Below are positions 39,318-50,509 of a DNA stretch of 64,000 bases, one piece after another. Location of the stretch: contig SCUB01000010.1 of the NCBI GenBank assembly GCA_004297465.1, positions 334,216-398,215 of the forward strand, given 5' to 3'. The position numbers and the translations under genes are program-made. The notes beneath the pieces are model-generated. The model ran no database searches, had not been told where the DNA came from, and worked only from the letters and a program-made list of their open reading frames with translations. How positions within the stretch are numbered: the stretch's first letter is position 1; every line of letters begins with the position of its first letter. Origin of the DNA: Xanthobacteraceae bacterium (GTDB lineage: Bacteria; Pseudomonadota; Alphaproteobacteria; Rhizobiales; Xanthobacteraceae).

Positions 39318-40199
39318 TCAACGCAAGGGCGCCAGCGCCCGTTCCAGATACTGCAGCCCTTCCAGCAAGGCCGGGCCGCCACACAGCGTGTAGCGCGCCG
39401 GCAGCGCGACGATGCGCTGCGCGGGAAAGCGCTGGCGCAGCGCCGGATGGGTAAGATAGAGCGCGCTCTGGTCGACCGCCGTCTCGGGCGCATCCTTGAG
39501 CACCAGCACGTCGGGACGGATCACCAGCAGATGCTCGAGCGAGAGGAAGCCGCCATAGCCGGACGGCGCGCCCGCCGGGGGCTTGAGCCCGGCGGCGGCG
39601 ATCATCGCCGCTGCCAGGCTGTCCGGCCCCGCCGTGTAGCCGCGCCGCTCGATCACCAGCCCGGTGGCGACATCGCGCCGCGCCAGCGCGGCGAGCCGCC
39701 GCTCGGCTTCTTCCAGCGCCCGCGCCATGGCCTCGCCGCGCTCGGGATGGCCGACCAGCGCGCCGATCTCGCGCGCCTGGGCGCGGGCATGCTCCAGCGT
39801 GCTCACCAGCGCCACGTCGACGGTGCGAATCTGCATGGCCGCGAGCATCGCCCGGGTCGGCCGCGCGCTCGGACCGATAAGGACGAGATCGGGCGCGAGC
39901 CCGACCACCGACTCGGCGTTCCAGTCGAGACGCGGAAACCGCGCCGCGGCGGCGGTCACCACCGAGAGGCGCGGATCGGCGGCATAGGGTGACAGGCCGG
40001 CGATCTGCTCCGGATCGGCCAGCGCCATCACCAGCTGGTCGGCGCACAGGTTGAACGACACGATGCGGCGCGGCACGGCGCCGTCACGGCCGCCGGTTGC
40101 TTGCGCCAGGGCCGGCGGCGTCACGCCGGCCAGCGCCAGCACCATCAGCGCGGTCAGCCTCACGCCGCCCGACAGGGTCATTCCCTTGAACATGCCCAT
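39318..40199 (-). CDS. ABC transporter substrate-binding protein (iron-siderophore/cobalamin type)
   Basis: The 293-residue protein has a signal peptide (to about residue 33, PPALAQA) and the BtuF/FepB-like periplasmic binding fold. It begins RRIVSFNLCADQLVMALADPEQIAGLSPYA and contains LDWNAESVVGLAPDLVLIG. It delivers a chelated metal or corrinoid to the permease encoded divergently at 40260. The 60-base gap must carry both promoters. No TonB receptor or riboswitch is adjacent, so the ligand is undetermined. Confidence 0.87.
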   Translation of the reverse strand: MGMFKGMTLSGGVRLTALMVLALAGVTPPALAQATGGRDGAVPRRIVSFNLCADQLVMALADPEQIAGLSPYAADPRLSVVTAAAARFPRLDWNAESVVGLAPDLVLIGPSARPTRAMLAAMQIRTVDVALVSTLEHARAQAREIGALVGHPERGEAMARALEEAERRLAALARRDVATGLVIERRGYTAGPDSLAAAMIAAAGLKPPAGAPSGYGGFLSLEHLLVIRPDVLVLKDAPETAVDQSALYLTHPALRQRFPAQRIVALPARYTLCGGPALLEGLQYLERALAPLR

Positions 40200-40259
40200 C
40201 CGTTATGTCACGTCCATCCGTCCGCATCCGCGGCCGCTCCTCTTCTCCTGGACTAGCCC

Positions 40260-41266
40260 ATGCGCGCCCGCCGAACCAGAGCCAGACTGACCTTCGGCCT
40301 TGCCGTGGCGGTCATCGCGCTCGCGATGGTCTCGCTGCTGGCGGGACCGGCGCGGCTTTCGCCCGGCGAGGCGCTGTCGGCGCTGGTGTCGGGCGATGGC
40401 GTCGCAGGCATCATCGTGCGCGACATACGCCTGCCGCGCACGCTGCTGGCGGCGATGATCGGCGCCAGCTTCGGGCTTGCCGGCGCGGCGCTGCAGGGGC
40501 TTTTGCGCAATCCGCTGGCCGAGCCGAGCCTGTTCGGCGCGCCGCAGTCGGCCGCCGCCGCCGCCGCCTTCCTGATGGCGTTCGGACTGAGCAGCGCGAC
40601 CTCGCTCATCGTGCCGCTCGCCGGCATCGCCGGCGCGCTGGCCTCGGTCGGCGCGCTGGTGGCGATCGCCGGCAAGCGCGCCTCGCTCACGGTGACGCTG
40701 CTGGCGGGCCTTGCGCTGGCAAGCCTCGCCGGCGCGGCCATCGCCATGATCCTCAACCTCGCGCCCAATCCCTACATCGCGCTTGAAATCACGTTCTGGC
40801 TGCTGGGCTCGCTGCAGGACCGCAGCATGGTCCATGTCTGGCTCGCCGCGCCGTTCATGCTGGCGAGCTGGGTGATCCTGTCGACGCAGGCCCGCGCCTT
40901 CCGCGCGCTCACGCTGGGCGAGGACGCCGCCGCCTCGCTCGGCATCGCCATCGAGCGCACCCGCATCGCCGTGGTGACCGGCGTGGCGCTGGGCATCGGC
41001 GCGGCGGCGGCGGTGGCGGGCGCGATCTCGTTCGTCGGACTGGTGGCGCCGCATCTGGTGCGCCGCGCCTACGGCGCCGATCCCAGCCGCATCATGCTGC
41101 CCTCGGCCCTGACCGGCGCGGCGCTGCTGCTCGCCGCCGACATCGCGGTGCGGCTGGCGCCCGGCGTGGTCGAGATCAGGATCGGCGTCGTCACCGCCAT
41201 CATCGGTGTGCCGTTCTTCCTGGCGATGATCTTCCGCGAGCGCCACGCGCTGGAAGAGGCCACGGC

Positions 41267-41270
<4 letters not shown>
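40260..41270 (+). CDS. FecCD/BtuC-family ABC permease
   Basis: The 336-residue membrane protein has about ten helices and the FecCD signatures VRDIRLPRTLLAAMIGASFGLAG, LQGLLRNPLAEPSLFG and FVGLVAPHLVRR. It forms the channel of an iron-complex or cobalamin importer, with the binding protein encoded divergently and the ATPase encoded downstream. Its stop overlaps the ATPase start by four bases (ATGA), so the two are translationally coupled. Confidence 0.93.
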
Positions 41271-42103
<833 letters not shown>

Positions 42104-44097
42104 CGGCCTCGCCGCGCGAGCGCGGCGCGGCGGCCACTTCCTCTTCGTCGAGACGCAGCGCCACGACGTTGACGCGGCCGCCGCCGATGCGGTGCGCGAC
42201 CAGGCGGATGTCGCCGAGCGGCAGCGCGTCGCCGGGCCGTGGCGGATGATCGAGATGGACGTCGAAATAATCGGACAGCGACAGGGCGCGCTCGCTCTCC
42301 TCCACGGTCACGCCGTAGATGTCGGCGAGCGCGCCGAGGGTGACGTCGCCGGCGAGAAAGAAGTCGCCCAGAAGGCGCGAGTCGGGCGGCGGCTGCGGCG
42401 GCATGTCGGCGAAGAAGCGGTCGAGCGCCTGCGCCTTTTCCGGCGGCGCCAGCAGGTAGATGTAGTCGCCGGCCTCGACCGGATCGGCCTCGGCCGCCGC
42501 CAGGATGCGCTCGTTGCGGATCACCAGCGTCGGCTTCGACCACGACGGAATGACCTTGCGCTTGAGGAACAGGCTGTTGGAGCGGACGGTGTAGCCGACC
42601 AGTTGCTGTTGGAGCTGGCCCGGCAGGTCCAGTTCGACGCGCTGCGGCGGGCGGTCGGCGCGCGGCAGCGCCACGTGCAGCCGCCGCGCCGAGGGCGCCA
42701 GCGTCCAGCCCTGCACCAGCAGCGACACGATCACCACCACGAAGGCGATGTCGAAATACAGATGGGCGTTCGGCAGGCCGACCAGCAGCGGAATCGAGGC
42801 GAGAAAGATGCCGACCGCGCCGCGCAGGCCGACCCATGAGATGAACAGCTTCTCGCGCAGGGGAAACCGGAACGGCGACAGGCACAGGAACACCGCGACG
42901 GGCCGCGCGATCAGCATCAGCACCGCGGCCACCGCCAGCGACGGCCACAGGCTGTCGGCGAGCCGCGCCGGCCACACCAATAGCCCGAGCAGCACGAACA
43001 TCACGATCTGCGCCAGCCAGGTCGCGGCGTCGAGGAACACCACGACCGTGTTGTGCGCGCGGGTTGGCCGGTTGCCGATGACGATGCCGGCGAGATAGAC
43101 GGCGAGGAACCCGGAGGCGTGGAACACCTGCGCCAGCCCGAACACCACCAGCGCGCTGGTGGTGACGAACGGCGCGTGCAGCCCCTGCGGCAGCGCCACG
43201 CGGTTGAGCGCCATGACCACGATGCGGCCGCCGGCCACGCCGATGATGGTGCCGAGCACGCTTTCGCGCGCGAACTGCACCAGCACATGCCCGATCGAGC
43301 TTTCACCGCGCATCAGCAGCTCGACCAGCACCAGGGTGAGGAACACCGCCAGCGGATCGTTGGTGCCGGATTCGACTTCGAGGGTGGCGCCGACGCGCGG
43401 CCGCAATCGCAGCCCGCGCGCATGCACCAGCAGGAACACCGCCGCGGCGTCGGTCGAGGCCACCACCGCGCCGATCAGCAGCGATTCGGTCCAGCCGATG
43501 CCGAGCATGTATCGCGCCACCGGCGCGGTGATCAGCGCGGTCACCAGCACGCCGATGGTGGCCAGCGACGCCGCCGGCGCCAGCACCGCGCGGATGCTCT
43601 GGAACCGCGTCCGCAGCCCGCCGTCGAACAGGATCAGCGCCAGCGCGACCGAGCCGACCAGATAGGTCGAATGGACGTCGTTGAAACGCAGGCCGCCGGG
43701 ACCGTTCTCGCCCGCCAGCATGCCGAGGAACAGGAACACCAGCAGCAAGGGCGCGCCGAAGCGGAGCGCAACCAGGCTCGACAGGATGCCGGCCAGCACG
43801 AGGATGGCACCAAGCAGGATGGCGATGCTGACCGAGTCGAGTAAAGCCATGTCCGGCCCGGCGTCCTTCGGGTTGTTGCAACCGATTCAATAACGTCGGG
43901 GAGCCGGCATCGCCAATGAAATTCGGCGATGGCCGGAAAAGCGCCGGAATTGCGCCGCGTCATGGCCACGCCGGACTGCTTGAGGTCATTGGCAAATCCG
44001 GCCAAGGATGTGAAAACTGGCCGACTCCCGCGCGAATCACTCCGCCGGCAAGAGGAGACGACACGGCCCGATGGGCGCGCCGGCCGCAACCTGAGTC

Positions 44098-45435
44098 ATG
44101 AGCATGATCGACCTTGAGGACATCACCGATTTTGTCGCCGCGGCCCAGCATTGGTTCCAGGCCGAATTCAGGATCACGTGGCTCTATACGCAGGCCGGCA
44201 TCCTCGCCGCCGCCGCGGCGCTGGCGTGGCTGATCTCCACGGGGATCAGGCGGCGCATCGATGTCGGCGCCAAGACCATGGGACTACCGGGACCGCTGCG
44301 CCTTCTGGCGCGCGCGGCGCTGAACAACCTTGGCGTGGCGCTGTTCGCGCTTTTGGTCTGGCTCGTCCGCGTCGTCATGGTGGCCTCCACCGCGCCGAAC
44401 CGCAGCTACCTGCTCGCCGTCGTCCTGAGCCTGGCCACCGCCTGGCTGATCATCCGGCTGGTGACCAGCCTGCTGCGCGACGCGGTCGCGGTGCGGCTGG
44501 TGTCGGTGTCGGCGTGGGTCGTCGCGGCGCTGAGCATCCTCAGGCTGCTGGACCCGACGATCGCGGCGCTGGATTCCTTCGCCTTCAAGCTCGGTGGGCT
44601 GCGCATCACGCCGCTGCTGATCCTCAAGGTCACGGTGATGATGACGGTGGTGCTGTGGCTTGCCAACATCGCCAGCAAATTCATCGAATCGCGCGTCTCC
44701 ACCATCAACGAACTGACGCCCTCGGTGCAGGTGCTGATCGTCAAGTTCGCGCGCCTGGTGCTGACCGGACTTGCGATCATCATCGTGATGAGCGCGGCCG
44801 GCGTCGACCTCTCGGCGCTGACGATCTTTTCCGGCGCGGTCGGCGTCGGCATCGGCTTCGGCCTGCAGAAGATCGTCGGCAATTTCGTCAGCGGCGTCAT
44901 CCTGCTCGCCGACAAGTCGGTCAAGCCGGGCGACCTCGTCACCATCGGCGACAGCTTCGGCCGCGTCAGCGCCATGAACACGCGCTATATCTCGGTTTCA
45001 GCCGGCGACGGCCGCGAGTTCCTCATTCCCAACGAGGACCTCGTCACGCAGAAGGTGGTCAACTGGACCTACACGGACAAGAATACCCTGGTCGAGGTCA
45101 AATTCGGGGTCGACTACGAAACCGACCCGCGGCGGGTATGCCAGATCGCCCAGGACATCGCCGTGGCGACGCCGCGCGTCACCAGACTGAAGCCGCCGGT
45201 CTGCCTCGTCACCGAATTCGCCGAGTACGGCATCAGGTTCTCGCTCACCTTCTGGATCGCCGATCCCGATGCAGGGATGGGCAACATCCGCAGCGAGGTG
45301 ATGCTGGCGCTGTGGGACAGGTTCAGGCAGGAAGGCATCAGCATGCCGCTGCCGGTGCGCGACATCCGCGTGCGCGGCGTGCTGCCGCTGGAGGCCTATG
45401 ACGGGCCCCGGCTCGCCGCCGCGCCGGCGCGATAG
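44098..45435 (+). CDS. Mechanosensitive ion channel, MscS family
   Basis: The 445-residue protein has several membrane segments, the pore-lining region GAVGVGIGFGLQKIVGNFVSGVILLADKSVKPGD, which matches MscS TM3b, then a beta domain (VTIGDSFGRVSAMNTRYISV) and the C-terminal alpha-beta domain. It releases solutes during sudden hypo-osmotic shock. It lies 247 bases from the divergent cvrA-like antiporter gene; both protect ionic balance. A family match is firm, the osmotic threshold is not knowable here. Confidence 0.93.
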   Translation: MSMIDLEDITDFVAAAQHWFQAEFRITWLYTQAGILAAAAALAWLISTGIRRRIDVGAKTMGLPGPLRLLARAALNNLGVALFALLVWLVRVVMVASTAPNRSYLLAVVLSLATAWLIIRLVTSLLRDAVAVRLVSVSAWVVAALSILRLLDPTIAALDSFAFKLGGLRITPLLILKVTVMMTVVLWLANIASKFIESRVSTINELTPSVQVLIVKFARLVLTGLAIIIVMSAAGVDLSALTIFSGAVGVGIGFGLQKIVGNFVSGVILLADKSVKPGDLVTIGDSFGRVSAMNTRYISVSAGDGREFLIPNEDLVTQKVVNWTYTDKNTLVEVKFGVDYETDPRRVCQIAQDIAVATPRVTRLKPPVCLVTEFAEYGIRFSLTFWIADPDAGMGNIRSEVMLALWDRFRQEGISMPLPVRDIRVRGVLPLEAYDGPRLAAAPAR

Positions 45436-45567
45436 GCGCCTGCGCTGATCCTTCCCAACCGCCCCCCGATCGCCTACATTAATCGCATCCGCTGCAACCG
45501 AGACAATCCGGCGTCCATGGCGACGGCGTTCGCCGTCGCGGAGCCGTTTGGAACCCGATCCGACCAG

Positions 45568-46395
45568 ATGAACTATATCGAGGCGCAGGACGCCCCCCAC
45601 CGCAAGACCGGGCAGATCAAGCTGCATAACGCCGCGGCGTTCGAGGGCATGCGCAAGGTCGGCCGCATCGCCGCCGAATGCCTCGACGCGCTGACCGATC
45701 TCGTCAGGCCAGGCCTGCCGACCACGGACATCGACCGCTTCGTGTTCGAGTTCGGCATCAGCCGCGGCGCGCTGCCGGCCACGCTGATGTACCGCGGCTA
45801 CCGCTATTCGACCTGCACCTCGATCAACCATGTGGTGTGCCACGGCATACCCGGCGACCGCCCGCTCAAGGAAGGCGACATCGTCAATATCGACGTCACC
45901 TTCCTGCTCGACGGCTGGCACGGCGATTCCAGCCGCATGTACACGGTCGGCGACATTCCGCGCCGGGCCGAGCGGTTGATCGAGGTCACCCACGAGGCGA
46001 TGATGCGCGGCATCGCCGCGGTGCGGCCCGGCGCCACCACCGGCGACATCGGCCATGCCATCCAGAGCTATGTCGAGCCGCAGCACATGAGCGTGGTGCG
46101 CGACTTCTGCGGCCACGGCCTCGGCCGCATGTTCCATGACGAGCCCAACATCATCCATGCCGGCCGCCCCGGCGAGGGCGTCAGGCTCAAGCCGGGCATG
46201 TTCTTCACCATCGAGCCGATGATCAATCTGGGCAAGCCGCAGGTGAAGATCCTGTCCGACGGCTGGACCGCGGTGACCCGCGACCGCTCGTTGTCGGCCC
46301 AGTTCGAGCACAGCGTCGGCGTGACCGAGAACGGCGTCGAGATCTTCACGCTGTCGCCCAAGGGCCTGCACAAGCCGGTGCCCGGGGCGGCCTGA
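45568..46395 (+). CDS. map: Methionine aminopeptidase, type I
   Basis: The 275-residue enzyme removes N-terminal methionine from nascent proteins. All five metal ligands are recognisable: Asp in VNIDVTFLLDGW and in HGDSSRMY, His in CGHGLGRMFH, Glu in FTIEPM and Glu in QFEHSVGVTENG. ATG 45568 (MNYIEAQDAPHRKTGQIKL) matches homologues; an in-frame ATG at 45517 would add 17 unconserved residues. It is followed after 134 bases by radC on the same strand. Confidence 0.95.
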   Translation: MNYIEAQDAPHRKTGQIKLHNAAAFEGMRKVGRIAAECLDALTDLVRPGLPTTDIDRFVFEFGISRGALPATLMYRGYRYSTCTSINHVVCHGIPGDRPLKEGDIVNIDVTFLLDGWHGDSSRMYTVGDIPRRAERLIEVTHEAMMRGIAAVRPGATTGDIGHAIQSYVEPQHMSVVRDFCGHGLGRMFHDEPNIIHAGRPGEGVRLKPGMFFTIEPMINLGKPQVKILSDGWTAVTRDRSLSAQFEHSVGVTENGVEIFTLSPKGLHKPVPGAA

Positions 46396-46529
46396 ACAGC
46401 GAATTGTTATCGCGTTCCCGGTTGCAAATACCGGCGGGGACGGCATGCTCTGCGTTGTTGCTGAATCGGGCCATGATCTGACCGGCGAAGAACATTGCCA
46501 GGACAGGCCCGGTTGCCGTGGACCTGCCG

Positions 46530-47249
46530 ATGCCTGACCACCCGGACAATCGACACGCCGCCCCCGGCTTCGCCGAAGCGCCGCATTATCACGGCCATCG
46601 CGAACGGCTGCGGGCACGCTTCCGCGAAGCCGGCGCCGAGGCGCTGACCGATTACGAACTGCTGGAAATGGTGCTGTTCCGCGCCATCGTCCGGCGCGAC
46701 GTCAAGCCGCTGGCCAAGGAGCTGATCCGCGCCTTCGGCTCGTTCGCCGAGGTTGTCACCGCGCCGGACCAGCGGCTGGCCGAGATCAAGGGCCTCACCG
46801 ACGCCGCCATCACCGAGATCCGACTGGCCGCCGCCTGCGCCCGGCGCATCGCCAAGGGCCAACTCAAGGAACGCAAGGTGCTGTCGTCATGGTCGGCGGT
46901 GATCGAGTATTGCCGCACCGCCATGGCGTTCGCCACCACGGAGCAGTTCCGGGTGCTGTTCCTCGACAAGCGCAATCAGCTCATCGCCGACGAACTGCAG
47001 CAGACCGGCACCGTCGACCATACCCCGGTCTATCCGCGCGAGGTGGTCAAGCGCGCGCTGGAATGGTCGGCGACCGCCATCATCCTGGTGCACAACCATC
47101 CGTCCGGCGACCCGACGCCCTCGACCGCCGACATCCAGATGACCAAGTCGATCATCGACATCGCCGGGCCGCTCGGCATCGAGGTGCACGACCACATCAT
47201 CGTCGGCAAGCAGGGCCACGCCAGCCTCAAGGGGATGCGGCTGATCTGA
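46530..47249 (+). CDS. radC: RadC family protein (JAB/MPN metalloprotease domain)
   Basis: The 239-residue protein has an N-terminal helical region ([30 protein letters not shown]) and a C-terminal JAB domain whose metal motif [14 protein letters not shown] is intact. Despite its name, RadC has no established role in radiation resistance; a nuclease or peptidase role is debated. ATG 46530 ([11 protein letters not shown]) is preferred over GTG 46518. The gene ends 15 bases before the stop of the convergent AprI-like gene. Confidence 0.93.
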   Translation: MPDHPDNRHAAPGFAEAPHYHGHRERLRARFREAGAEALTDYELLEMVLFRAIVRRDVKPLAKELIRAFGSFAEVVTAPDQRLAEIKGLTDAAITEIRLAAACARRIAKGQLKERKVLSSWSAVIEYCRTAMAFATTEQFRVLFLDKRNQLIADELQQTGTVDHTPVYPREVVKRALEWSATAIILVHNHPSGDPTPSTADIQMTKSIIDIAGPLGIEVHDHIIVGKQGHASLKGMRLI

Positions 47250-47264
47250 TCCCGTGATTGGATC

Positions 47265-47960
47265 TCAGGGCCGCACCAGCAGGATCGGATCGGCGCTGTC
47301 GGGCACGCGGCGCCATTGCGCGTTGTCGTCGGCCTCGAAGTGCCAGATCTCGCCGCTGGCCGACATGAGTTGCAGTTCGCCGCGCTCCAGCCGCCACTGC
47401 CGGGGCGCGAAGCTGGCGACGATGGTCTCGCAGGGCGGATTGACGAACACCTCGAAGGCATCCGGGCCGGCCTCGGTATTGGTCAGCGTCAGCCCGCAGA
47501 TGGCGCGGCCCGAGCCGCGCACCACCGACCAGTTGCCGATCATCTGGTCGGTCGAGCGCGACGCGGCGCGCGCGGCGGCGAGATTTTGCAGGAGATAAAT
47601 GCCCTCGCCGCTGCGCTGGCCCTCCAGGATGCCGCTCTCGACCTCGCTCAGGTCAATCACCGCCTGGCCGCGCTGGTCGATCAGGCGCACGAGGTCGAGG
47701 CCGCGCACGTTCCACGCCACCACGTCCTTCATGAACGGCAGCGCCTCGGCGCAGCCGCGTTCGAGTTCGAGCCGCAGCCCGCGCGGCACGCTCTCGCCCT
47801 TGAGCGAGATGACGCAGGTCTTGCTGCGCGCGGCGTTGGACAACTCCCACTCGCCGATCATCTCCTTGACGAGATCGCCGGCGCCCTGCGCCGCGGCCGG
47901 CGGCGGCGGCGCCGCAACGGCCATGAGCAGCCCTGTCAGGACGATGGCGATTTTACCCAT
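47265..47960 (-). CDS. AprI/Inh-family metalloprotease inhibitor-like protein
   Basis: The 231-residue protein has a signal peptide (MGKIAIVLTGLLMAVAAPPPPAAAQG) and two repeats of an AprI/Inh-type beta-barrel: repeat one about 30-125 (GEWELSNAARSKTCVISLKG), repeat two about 135-230 (IGNWSVVRGSGRAICGLTLTN). Proteins of this fold block secreted serralysin proteases, but no protease gene is in view and the inhibitory N-terminus cannot be confirmed. Its ATG overlaps the stop of the upstream dehydrogenase gene (TGATG), so the two are translationally coupled. Confidence 0.75.
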   Translation of the reverse strand: MGKIAIVLTGLLMAVAAPPPPAAAQGAGDLVKEMIGEWELSNAARSKTCVISLKGESVPRGLRLELERGCAEALPFMKDVVAWNVRGLDLVRLIDQRGQAVIDLSEVESGILEGQRSGEGIYLLQNLAAARAASRSTDQMIGNWSVVRGSGRAICGLTLTNTEAGPDAFEVFVNPPCETIVASFAPRQWRLERGELQLMSASGEIWHFEADDNAQWRRVPDSADPILLVRP

Positions 47961-48946
47961 CAACGGCCCTTGAACGGCGTTTCCGGCACCGGCGTCAGCG
48001 GCGGCTTGCCGGCGAACCAGGCGCGCAAATTCTCGACCACGAGATGATCCATCGCCGCGCGGGTGTGCACCGAGGCCGAGCCGATATGCGGCAGCAGCAC
48101 CACATTGTCCATGGCGCGCAGCTCTTCCGGCACATGGGGTTCGTTGGCGAACACATCGAGCCCGGCGGCCATGATGGTCTTGTTCCTGAGCGCGGCCACC
48201 AGCGCCGCCTCGTCGATCACCGAACCGCGCGACAGGTTGATGAGGATGCCGTTCGGTCCCAGCGCGGAGAAAATCTCGGCGTCGATCAGCTTCATGGTGT
48301 GCAGGCCGCCGGGCGTCATCACGATCAGCACGTCGACGGCGCGGGCCATGTCGATGAGACTGCCGAAATAGCGGTACGGCACGTCCTCGACCGGGCGGCG
48401 CGAATGATAGACCACCGGCACCCGCATCGCCTCCAGCCGCCGCGCGATGGCGCGGCCGATGCGGCCCATGCCGACGATGCCGACGGTGCGGTCGCGCAGC
48501 GTGCCGCGCGTGAGCGGATAGGGCTTCTTGAGCCATTCGCCCGAGCGCACGAAACGGTCGGCCTTGATGAATTCGCGCGCGGTGCAGATCAGGAGGCCGA
48601 TGGCGGCGTCCGCGGTTTCCTCGGTCAGCACCACCGGCGTGTTGGTGACGATGATGCCATGCTCGCGGGCGTAGCCGAGATCGACGTGATCGTAGCCGAC
48701 GCCGAAGCTGGCGATGATCTCCAGCTTGGGGCAGTGCGACAGGAGATCGCTTTCCACCGGAACGAGGCCGGTGACCGCCATGCCGTGAATCTGCTCGGCC
48801 ACCGACCTGGACAGGCGGTCGATGTCGTGGGAGGTCTCGACCATGCGCAGCGTGAAGCGCTCCCGCAGCGGATCGATGATGGTCGGCTTGGCCGGCCCGT
48901 AAACGAGGATCTCCGGCTTGGCTTGGCCCGTCACGTTCGCAGACAT
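47960..48946 (-). CDS. D-isomer-specific 2-hydroxyacid dehydrogenase (GhrB-like)
   Basis: The 328-residue enzyme reduces a 2-keto acid using NAD(P)H; glyoxylate or hydroxypyruvate is typical. The nucleotide motif is VGIVGMGRIGRAIARRL, the catalytic residues lie in NLSRGSVIDEAAL (Arg), AGLDVFANEP (Glu) and LLPHIGSAS (His). SRRPVEDVPY after the second strand suggests NADPH use. ATG 48946 follows AGGAAA; its A base is also the last base of the upstream remnant's stop codon. It was probably part of the former ABC-transporter operon. Confidence 0.92.
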   Translation of the reverse strand: MSANVTGQAKPEILVYGPAKPTIIDPLRERFTLRMVETSHDIDRLSRSVAEQIHGMAVTGLVPVESDLLSHCPKLEIIASFGVGYDHVDLGYAREHGIIVTNTPVVLTEETADAAIGLLICTAREFIKADRFVRSGEWLKKPYPLTRGTLRDRTVGIVGMGRIGRAIARRLEAMRVPVVYHSRRPVEDVPYRYFGSLIDMARAVDVLIVMTPGGLHTMKLIDAEIFSALGPNGILINLSRGSVIDEAALVAALRNKTIMAAGLDVFANEPHVPEELRAMDNVVLLPHIGSASVHTRAAMDHLVVENLRAWFAGKPPLTPVPETPFKGR

Positions 48947-49374
48947 CAATTTTCCTTTCCCAGCGCGCTTTCATGCCAGCGCCGCAGCGTGAGGTGCGAA
49001 GCCAGCGACAGAATGGCAAAAATGGCAATACCAGCCGCCGCGAGCAACGCCAAGGCCGCAAACATGCGGGGGATGTTGAGCCGATAACCGGACTCGGCGA
49101 TGCGGTAGGCCAGTCCCGATCCGGCGCCGGCGGAACCGGCGGCGATTTCCGCCACCACCGCGCCGATCGACAGGCCGCCGGCGACGCGCAGGCCGCCGAG
49201 GATGTGGGGCAGCGCGGCGGGAAGACCAAGATACCGCAACTGTTGCAGTCGCGAGGCGCCGTACAGATCGAGCGGCGCCAGCGCGCTCACGCCGTTGCGG
49301 TAGGTCTTGGCCGCCCCGCTGAGGCGCACCGTCCGCGACGGTTCCGGAAGCGTTGGCTGGGCGGCTTGCGGCAT
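48946..49374 (-). pseudogene. Chimeric remnant of an ABC ATPase and its permease
   Basis: This 142-residue frame is two broken genes fused by deletion. Residues 1-38 (RTVRLSGAAKTYRNGVSALAPLDL) match the N-terminus of a nitrate/taurine-type ABC ATPase just before its Walker A. Residues 39-142 (GASRLQQLRYLGLPAALPHILGG, GAVVAEIAAGSAGAGSGLAYRI) match the C-terminal part, with the EAA loop, of the matching permease. Walker A, signature motif, Walker B and the permease's first helices are missing, so transport function is lost. The frame remains open and ends in the dehydrogenase start. Confidence 0.87.
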
Positions 49375-49389
49375 GGGCTGGATGCGGCC

Positions 49390-50409
49390 CTAGTTGGGCG
49401 GACGAAGTTCGAGGCCGACGCCCTTGTTGACAAACCGCAGGCTGTAGGCCTTGCGGTAATCGAGCGTGGATTTCACCACGCCGGCGCGCACCATCTTGCC
49501 GAAGAAGCTCGCCATGCGCGCGTCCGTCATCGCGCCGATGCCGTTGGCCAGCGTATCGCCGGAGTCGACGATGCCGTACTCCTTCATCTTGGCCACCGAA
49601 TAGGCCAGCAACTCGTCGGTCATCTCCGGGTTGGCCTTCTTGATCAGCGCGTTGGCGGCGGCATTGTCGCCATAGAGATAATTGTACCAGCCGATCACCG
49701 AGGCATCGACGAAACGCTGCACCAGGTCGGGCCTGGTCTCGATCAGTTCGTGCCGCGTCTCGATCAGCGTCGAATAGGCATCGAAGCCGTAGTCGGCGAG
49801 CAGGATCACCGACGGCCTGAAGCCGCCCTGCTTTTCCACGGCGAACGGCTCCGAGGTGACATAGCCCTGCATCGCGCTGTGGCGGTCGGCGAGGAACGGC
49901 TGCGCGTTGAAGGTGTAGGGCTTGACGTTGGCCTCGCTGAAGCGGTGCTCGGACTTGAGCCACTGGAAGTAGGTCGCCATGCCGTCCTTGGAGACGAACA
50001 GCGTCAGCGGCCGCAAATCCTTGAGCCGGGTTGCCTTGATTCCGGGGTGGACGAGGAAGACCTGCGGATCCTTCTGGAAGATCGCCGCCACCGCGACGGT
50101 GGGGACTTGCTGCGCCACCGCGTCGAACGCCAGCAGCGTGTTGGTGATCATGTAGAAGTCGAGCTTGCCGGCGGGCAGCAGCAGCCGGTTGTTGACATTG
50201 GGGCCGCCGGCGACGATGGCGACGTCGAGCCCGTAGCGCGCGTAGGTGCCGTCGGCTACCGCCTGGTAGAAACCGCCATGCTCGGCCTCGGCCACCCAGT
50301 TGGTGCCGAACGACACCTTGTCGAGCACTTGCGCCGTCGCGGGCGCGGCGAACGCCATCATCACGCCCCACGCCAGGAGGCGGATGAACCGGCGCGCACG
50401 CAACGTCAT
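49390..50409 (-). CDS. NMT1/THI5-like ABC substrate-binding protein, orphaned
   Basis: The 339-residue protein has a signal peptide (to about residue 26, APATAQ) and the NMT1-like periplasmic fold: VSFGTNWVAEAEHGGFYQAVADGTYARYGLDVAIV, then GKLDFYMITNTLLAFDAV. Members bind pyrimidine-type thiamine precursors, nitrate or alkanesulfonates. Its cognate ATPase and permease are collapsed into the remnant 15 bases downstream, so it must use another transporter or be unused. It is divergent from a creatininase-family gene. Confidence 0.88.
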   Translation of the reverse strand: MTLRARRFIRLLAWGVMMAFAAPATAQVLDKVSFGTNWVAEAEHGGFYQAVADGTYARYGLDVAIVAGGPNVNNRLLLPAGKLDFYMITNTLLAFDAVAQQVPTVAVAAIFQKDPQVFLVHPGIKATRLKDLRPLTLFVSKDGMATYFQWLKSEHRFSEANVKPYTFNAQPFLADRHSAMQGYVTSEPFAVEKQGGFRPSVILLADYGFDAYSTLIETRHELIETRPDLVQRFVDASVIGWYNYLYGDNAAANALIKKANPEMTDELLAYSVAKMKEYGIVDSGDTLANGIGAMTDARMASFFGKMVRAGVVKSTLDYRKAYSLRFVNKGVGLELRPPN

Positions 50410-50509
50410 TTTCGAATTCCCCCGTCAACGATTCCCAACATCCGTATCGACATCATCGCGAAGAAGCCGCATAACGCAACTGGTCGTCGTCACTCTCCTT
50501 GCCGCAACC

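Noticed and set aside
40200..40259. Possible cobalamin riboswitch before the iron/cobalamin-type importer
   Set aside because: The gap is only 60 bases and holds no B12-box sequence that I could find.
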